A stretch of DNA of 8,380 bases from Clostridium sp. (lineage in GTDB: Bacteria; Bacillota; Clostridia; Lachnospirales; Lachnospiraceae), in assembly GCA_004554205.1 (NCBI GenBank), contig SFNH01000080.1, forward strand, positions 1 to 8,380, in the 5' to 3' direction. The position numbers and the translations under genes were made by a program. A model generated the notes under the pieces. It saw nothing but the letters and a program-made list of their open reading frames with translations, made no database searches and was not told the origin of the DNA. Positions 5,175 to 8,380 of this stretch are shown here, one piece after another. Positions within the stretch are counted from its first letter, which is position 1; every line of letters begins with the position of its first letter.

Positions 5175-5963
5175 ATGGCAGAGGATGACGGAAAAAGGGG
5201 CTTTATCTTATACCTGGACTACGCGCAGCACCTCGATCAACTGACTGACGCCGAAGCGGGCCAACTGCTTCGTGCAATATTCTCACACGAGGATCCTGAC
5301 AAACCAGAGCCCGCTCTCCAACCAGGAGCGGTCAGCATGGCCTATTCGTTCATACGGGCCCAGCTTGACCGCGATCGTCAGAAATACGAGGAAAAATGCG
5401 AAAGACTGAGGCAAAACGGCTCAAAAGGCGGCAGACCTAAAAAAGCAAATGTAGAAATAGAAAACCAAGAAGAACCAAAAGAAACCAAAAGGTTTTCTAA
5501 AAAACCTACAAAACCTGATACAGAAACAGAAACAGTCACAGATACAGAAACAGAAACAGTCACAGATACAGAAAAAACAGTGTATACACCACCGGCTGAG
5601 CCGGATGGTGAAAACGCGAAGAAAGAACCGCTCCAGGATCGTCGCTTCGACGAGTTCTGGAAGCTCTACCCGAAGAAAGTCGGGAAGCAAGCAGCGAAAA
5701 ACTCCTGGAAGCGGATCAAACCAAACGCCGAGTTGTTTGATCGGATCCTGGCAGCAGTCCAGAAGGCAAAGAACTCAGCACAATGGATCAGAAACAACGG
5801 CCAGTACATACCAAACCCGGCCACATGGCTGAACCAAGGGCGCTGGGACGATGATCTGGAACCGGCAGCAGCATCCGGATCAACCGCACCACAAGGATCC
5901 GGCCAGAAATTTGACGCCGGCAGATACCTCAAGGAGAAGCTGGCATCGTTCGAGGAGGGATAA
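5175..5963 (+). CDS. Phage replication-initiation-type protein (DUF6291-like N-terminus)
   Basis: 262 residues from ATG 5175 behind AAGGAGG. The N-terminal part (about 8-90) resembles DUF6291-type phage proteins: FILYLDYAQHLDQLTDAEAG, an AIFSHEDPD stretch, and a basic end NGSKGGRPKK. A low-complexity linker (about 91-150) carries Thr/Glu repeats encoded by the tandem repeat. The C-terminal domain (158-228), FDEFWKLYPKKVGKQAAKNS and onward to YIPNPATWLNQGRWDDD, is a module found at the C-terminus of many phage replication proteins. By analogy with lambda O, one end would bind the origin and the other recruit the helicase loader, which is the next gene, one base downstream. The linker DNA is much richer in A than its surroundings. 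The replication role is inferred from domains and neighbours, not from a catalytic motif. Confidence 0.7.
   Translation: MAEDDGKRGFILYLDYAQHLDQLTDAEAGQLLRAIFSHEDPDKPEPALQPGAVSMAYSFIRAQLDRDRQKYEEKCERLRQNGSKGGRPKKANVEIENQEEPKETKRFSKKPTKPDTETETVTDTETETVTDTEKTVYTPPAEPDGENAKKEPLQDRRFDEFWKLYPKKVGKQAAKNSWKRIKPNAELFDRILAAVQKAKNSAQWIRNNGQYIPNPATWLNQGRWDDDLEPAAASGSTAPQGSGQKFDAGRYLKEKLASFEEG
5440..5580 (+). other. Candidate intragenic replication origin (A-rich, repeats, hairpin)
   Basis: Inside the replication gene, about 140 bases become strongly A-rich on the + strand. They hold a 7-bp stem (AGGTTTT at 5490-5496, AAAACCT at 5501-5507, loop CTAA) followed by a 24-bp tandem repeat. Repeats plus an AT-rich region within the initiator gene is the arrangement of lambda ori in gene O. 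The same bases encode only a disordered linker, so they are free to evolve as DNA signals. This is inference; the repeats could equally be a simple Thr/Glu linker expansion. Confidence 0.4.
5517..5574 (+). repeat. 24-bp tandem direct repeat, about 2.4 copies
   Basis: A unit starting GATACAGAAACAG and ending CAGTCACA occurs perfectly at 5517-5540 and 5541-5564, with a partial third copy (10 bases) at 5565-5574. It is in frame and encodes DTETETVT twice and then DTEK. Within the unit, CAGAAA is itself repeated. The length is a multiple of three, so copy number can change without breaking the gene. It may be an iteron array or a slippage-prone linker. Confidence 0.85.
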
Positions 5964-5964
5964 C

Positions 5965-6687
5965 ATGACAGAAAAGAACGCGACCGAGCTGGTCATGGTG
6001 ATCGTCAGAGCATACCCGAACGCGGCACGCTTCGACAGCATTGAGGCCATAGAGGACACAATCGCCCTCTGGACCACACAGTTCGCAGACGATCCGGTCG
6101 AGCTCGTGGCAATAGCGACCAACCAACACATACAGACGAGCAAGTGGCCGCCAAGCATCGCAGAAATCCGCGAGCTCATGGCCAGGGCATCCAACCCGGA
6201 CCTACTGCCGCCGGATCAGGCGTGGCTACTGGTGAGCGACCTGATCGCCGGCCACGGTGAATTCGGAGGTGAGGCGGCTCTGGCGGACATGCCGGAAATG
6301 ATACGCCGGGCCGTCGAGTCGATCGGATGGACGACGCTGATCGAAATGCACCGCCAGGCATACAGAGGCGGAAAACCTGGACTTGACCGGGTGGCCTTCA
6401 TGGACCAATACAAGCCAGTATATGAGCGAGAACGCCAGAAGGCGCAGCTCTCCCCTACCCTCAGGAAGCAGATCGAGTCCATAGAGGACAGATCGGCAGC
6501 GGGAGGCGCCAGGAAATCACTGGAGATAGCTCAGGCGCGACGCATCGAGCACGAAAACATATATAGACGGCTGAGCGGGATGCAACCGCTGGCAATTAAC
6601 GCCGAAACCACGGAGCCTTCGCTCCTGGAAAACAGAAACGCACCCACGGATCAGGAAGATCCTGGAGATAAAGGAGGAAGCCAATGA
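5965..6687 (+). CDS. Replicative helicase loader/inhibitor, G39P-like
   Basis: 240 residues from ATG 5965 behind GAGGAGGG, one base after the replication-gene stop. The N-terminal 73 residues (ATELVMVIVRAYPNAARFDS, then ALWTTQFADDPVELVAIATN, then SKWPPSIAEIRELMAR) match the 'loader and inhibitor of phage G40P' family, known from SPP1 G39P, which binds a DnaB-type hexameric helicase and delivers it to the origin-bound initiator. The middle (85-160) is helical with WLLVSDLIAGHGEFGGEAAL and IGWTTLIEMHR. The C-terminus is charged and ends GDKGGSQ, where the AAAGGAGG codons double as the next gene's ribosome binding site. G39P itself is shorter, so the C-terminal half is extra. No ATPase P-loop is visible, so it is not a DnaC/DnaI-type loader. 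A helicase gene is not in this window. Confidence 0.75.
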   Translation: MTEKNATELVMVIVRAYPNAARFDSIEAIEDTIALWTTQFADDPVELVAIATNQHIQTSKWPPSIAEIRELMARASNPDLLPPDQAWLLVSDLIAGHGEFGGEAALADMPEMIRRAVESIGWTTLIEMHRQAYRGGKPGLDRVAFMDQYKPVYERERQKAQLSPTLRKQIESIEDRSAAGGARKSLEIAQARRIEHENIYRRLSGMQPLAINAETTEPSLLENRNAPTDQEDPGDKGGSQ

Positions 6688-7193
6688 GCAAGAAACAAGC
6701 AGTAAAAAGCAGCGTCGACCTCAACACCCTATGCGGTGGAGCTTTTGCGGAGAAGGTCAACGAGGCGCTCGTCCAGGTGGGCGAGAACATCCAGAACATG
6801 AACACCGACGCCACGAAAAAGAGAAAGATCACGATCACACTAACTTTTGCACCAAATAAGACCAGGCAGCTCGTGAGCACACAGATCGGCGTCACCACTA
6901 CCCTCGCAGCAACGGAGGCCATCGACACCCAGATGATCATGGGCGTGAACATGAGGACCGGTCAGCTAGAGATCGCCGAGTACGATGGCCAGATACGCGG
7001 CCAAATGTCGCTCGACGACCTGGCAGAGAACAAGGAGGACGAACTGCAAGAGGCTCAGGAGCCAGAAAAGCCGGCCGGCAAGCCTCTCGACTTGAGAAGT
7101 AGAAATAAGGTCCAGGACGAGGACTTCGATCCTGAAACTGGCGAGAGCTTGACCGGAAAGGTCGTACCAATGGGAAAAACAGCGCAAGCATAA
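6684..7193 (+). CDS. Conserved-type phage hypothetical ('replication terminator' label in related phages)
   Basis: 169 residues from ATG 6684, overlapping the previous stop as ATGA, with AAAGGAGG upstream. The first 100 residues look like a compact fold: VDLNTLCGGAFAEKVNEALV, then a beta-rich core KKRKITITLTFAPNKTRQLV and TTLAATEAIDTQMIMGVNMR. The remainder is acidic and low-complexity with a Pro/Glu segment. From memory, similar proteins in clostridial phages carry the automatic label 'replication terminator protein', but nothing in this sequence demonstrates that activity and the label should be treated with caution. Placement after the helicase loader suggests a DNA-metabolism role. No catalytic motif is visible. 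Confidence 0.65.
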   Translation: MSKKQAVKSSVDLNTLCGGAFAEKVNEALVQVGENIQNMNTDATKKRKITITLTFAPNKTRQLVSTQIGVTTTLAATEAIDTQMIMGVNMRTGQLEIAEYDGQIRGQMSLDDLAENKEDELQEAQEPEKPAGKPLDLRSRNKVQDEDFDPETGESLTGKVVPMGKTAQA

Positions 7194-7206
7194 GGAGGAA
7201 AAGAAA

Positions 7207-7950
7207 ATGATCAAAGAAGCAATCGCATACATCACAAGCCTGGCCGTCGAGGCTCAGGATCCTAAGACTATCGAAATTAACGGCAAGACATACTGCACGA
7301 AGAACCTCACGAGATACGACAAGCCAGAGAAGGCGAAGCCGATCGAGGCCACAACCCTCACATCCCTGGTGGACTACATAAAGCAGAGGCGCGACGAGCT
7401 CCGCGAGCACATGATCGTCCAGGTCGTGAGCCCGACAGAGGTGCGACTCTACTCCGGACTACTGGAGGAAAGAGATCGCGAGGAGCTTTTCACAGCGACC
7501 GCGCTGCTGCCACAGTTTGAGTACGGCAGAGAATACAGCCAGGAAGGCTTCCTGATCTCTCTGCAGTCATGCTTCCAGAGCGGAAAGACTGACGACCGCG
7601 AGGCCGTGGCAATCCTGGCCAGCAATATCGTCAACGCTCAGTCGCAGACGTTCTCGGACGATGGCATCACCCAGCAAGCGGTGATCAAAACCGGAATAAC
7701 AACCAAAGAGCAAGCGCTGGTACCGAACCCGGTGCATTTAACTCCATACCGCACTTTCCTCGAGGTCGATCAGCCTGAAAGTGATTTTATATTCAGGATC
7801 AGCGAAGGCAGAGGCGGCGAACCGGTATTCAAGCTCGTGGCGGCAGACGGAGGACTCTGGAAGTCCCAAGCAGTCGGAAACGTCAAGAAATACCTGGAGG
7901 ACGCGCTGGCAGACATCGAGAACCGTGAGCAGATCACAATCATCGCATAA
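7207..7950 (+). CDS. Phage hypothetical protein, possibly DUF2303-like
   Basis: 247 residues from ATG 7207 behind AAGGAGG. The layout is: an N-terminal helix, EINGKTYCTKNLTRYDKPEK, TLTSLVDYIKQRRDELREHM (a conserved-looking helix), a strand pair IVQVVSPTEVRLYSGL, then LLPQFEYGREYSQEGFLISL, and later QQAVIKTGITTKEQALVPNP, which is beta-rich. The pattern 'L..lvdYI......VqVvspt.V.l...l.....R..l..a....P.F.fg.f...e.Fi..lqs.F' is what I remember for DUF2303 phage proteins, but this was not searched. No enzyme motif, zinc site or membrane segment is seen. It ends just before the only sizeable intergenic gap in the window. Confidence 0.6.
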   Translation: MIKEAIAYITSLAVEAQDPKTIEINGKTYCTKNLTRYDKPEKAKPIEATTLTSLVDYIKQRRDELREHMIVQVVSPTEVRLYSGLLEERDREELFTATALLPQFEYGREYSQEGFLISLQSCFQSGKTDDREAVAILASNIVNAQSQTFSDDGITQQAVIKTGITTKEQALVPNPVHLTPYRTFLEVDQPESDFIFRISEGRGGEPVFKLVAADGGLWKSQAVGNVKKYLEDALADIENREQITIIA

Positions 7951-7975
7951 CTTCCAGGCATAAGTGTCGGAAACA

Positions 7976-8001
7976 TCCAGGAGGGCCACGGCTCTCCTGG
8001 A
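7976..8001 (+). other. Strong intergenic stem-loop, 11-bp stem
   Basis: TCCAGGAGGGC (7976-7986) pairs with GCTCTCCTGGA (7991-8001) around a CACG tetraloop, with one G-T wobble. No T-run follows, so it is not a standard intrinsic terminator. An extra TCCAGG at 7953-7958 could pair with the same 3' arm, giving an alternative fold. It lies in the 94-base gap before the ParB-like gene and could affect mRNA processing or stability, or serve as a protein-binding operator. Confidence 0.6.
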
Positions 8002-8044
8002 ATACATACAAGGAGCCCACAATCAACCAAAGGAGGAACAGACC

Positions 8045-8380
8045 ATGACAGAAACAACCAGAACAACCAAAGACACAGCGATAATGATCAAGGTGTCGAA
8101 CCTCTACCCTCACCCAGACAACCCGCGCAAGGATCTCGGAGACCTCACGGAGCTGGTTGAGAGTATCAAAAAAAACGGCATCATGCAGAACTTAACAGTC
8201 ATCCCGATCGGCAACGAAAAGGATCCAGAGGAGCAGGCGGACGCCGGAAACATTGCACTATACAGCGACTTCCGTGTTTTGATCGGACACAGACGACTGG
8301 CGGCAGCCAAAAAGGCAGGACTCGAGAGCGTTCCGTGCCGCATCGTCAGCAACATCAGCCGAAGCGACCAGATCGGCATC
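8045..8380 (+). CDS. ParB/Srx-fold N-terminal nuclease-domain protein (partial)
   Basis: An ATG at 8045 behind AAAGGAGG opens a frame with no stop through the window end (112 codons visible). Landmarks of the ParB N-terminal domain are present: NLYPHPDNPRKDLGDLTELV (19-38, the 'P.NPR' box I) followed by SIKKNGIMQNLTV, and the hallmark box II VLIGHRRLAAAKKAG (78-92), then VPCRIV. Between the boxes is an acidic insert (NEKDPEEQADAGN). In chromosomal ParB this domain binds and hydrolyses CTP; in phage proteins it is also found in nucleases or fused to DNA methyltransferase domains. No ParA gene is seen next to it, so plasmid-style partition is not shown. A Met at codon 14 (8084) is a possible alternative start. 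The C-terminus, which would decide between these roles, is outside the window. Confidence 0.85.
   Translation, partial: MTETTRTTKDTAIMIKVSNLYPHPDNPRKDLGDLTELVESIKKNGIMQNLTVIPIGNEKDPEEQADAGNIALYSDFRVLIGHRRLAAAKKAGLESVPCRIVSNISRSDQIGI

Noticed and set aside
5517..5574. CRISPR-like repeats
   Set aside because: The 24-bp units are directly adjacent with no spacers and are in frame inside a coding gene.
7976..8001. Rho-independent terminator
   Set aside because: The stem is strong but is followed by AATACATACAAGG, with no run of T.
46..8379. Many - strand ORFs of 60 to 160 codons
   Set aside because: All lie antisense to strong + strand genes, show Ser/Leu/Cys/Arg-rich antisense composition, and lack AGGAGG sites, unlike the + strand genes.
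1..8380. DGR template repeat or reverse transcriptase inside the window
   Set aside because: I looked on both strands for copies of the conserved VR end (GGCATCGGCTTCCGCTCCGC) and found only the one at 1542. No ORF shows RT motifs such as YxDD.
1..8380. tRNA genes, IS elements, integrase or attachment sites
   Set aside because: No cloverleaf-like sequence, transposase or integrase ORF, or terminal inverted repeats were seen; the window is almost continuously protein-coding.

Overview
The window reads as the left/early part of a temperate phage (prophage) genome from a Gram-positive gut Firmicute, most likely a Clostridia/Lachnospiraceae-type host. The reasons are the moderately GC-rich coding DNA, a strong AGGAGG-type ribosome binding site in front of nearly every gene, and the gene content: Gam, Erf, SSB, replication protein with helicase loader, and a ParB-like protein. 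These assignments rest on reading the proteins by eye; no database search was run. Every supported gene is on the + strand. They are tightly packed, with 4-bp ATGA overlaps or short gaps, as in one long early operon. No promoter or intrinsic terminator was recognised.

Layout. Positions 1-660 hold the tail of an upstream gene and a cluster of very small ORFs, including a TTG-started zinc-ribbon protein and a stretch that looks like a gene broken by frameshifts. Positions 657-1982 encode a 441-residue protein with a C-type-lectin/formylglycine-generating-enzyme-like fold and an internal segment that looks like the variable region (VR) of a diversity-generating retroelement (DGR). No reverse transcriptase, Avd gene or template repeat is visible here, so they would have to lie elsewhere. 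Positions 1969/2029-2778 encode a membrane-anchored SleB-like cell wall hydrolase with two plausible starts, each with its own strong ribosome binding site.

Positions 2790-5153 form a recombination module: Gam-family DNA-end-binding protein, Erf-family single-strand annealing protein, a small coiled-coil zinc-binding protein and SSB. Positions 5175-6687 form a replication-initiation module: a two-domain replication protein and a G39P-like helicase loader. The middle of the replication gene holds an A-rich patch with a 24-bp tandem repeat and a small hairpin, a layout like the lambda O gene origin, so it is a candidate phage origin. Positions 6684-7950 hold two phage proteins of unclear role. 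A 94-base gap follows with a strong 11-bp hairpin, and the window ends inside a ParB/Srx-fold protein.

How it fits together: Gam would guard DNA ends, Erf and SSB would pair and coat single strands, and the Rep/loader pair would open the origin and load a DnaB-type helicase encoded by the host or downstream. The DGR-type variable protein and the membrane hydrolase sit at the front of this operon as an accessory cassette aimed at surfaces rather than at DNA. The most noteworthy signals are the DGR variable region without a local DGR, the intragenic origin candidate, the strong excess of GGATCC/GATC, and the frame-disrupted small gene.
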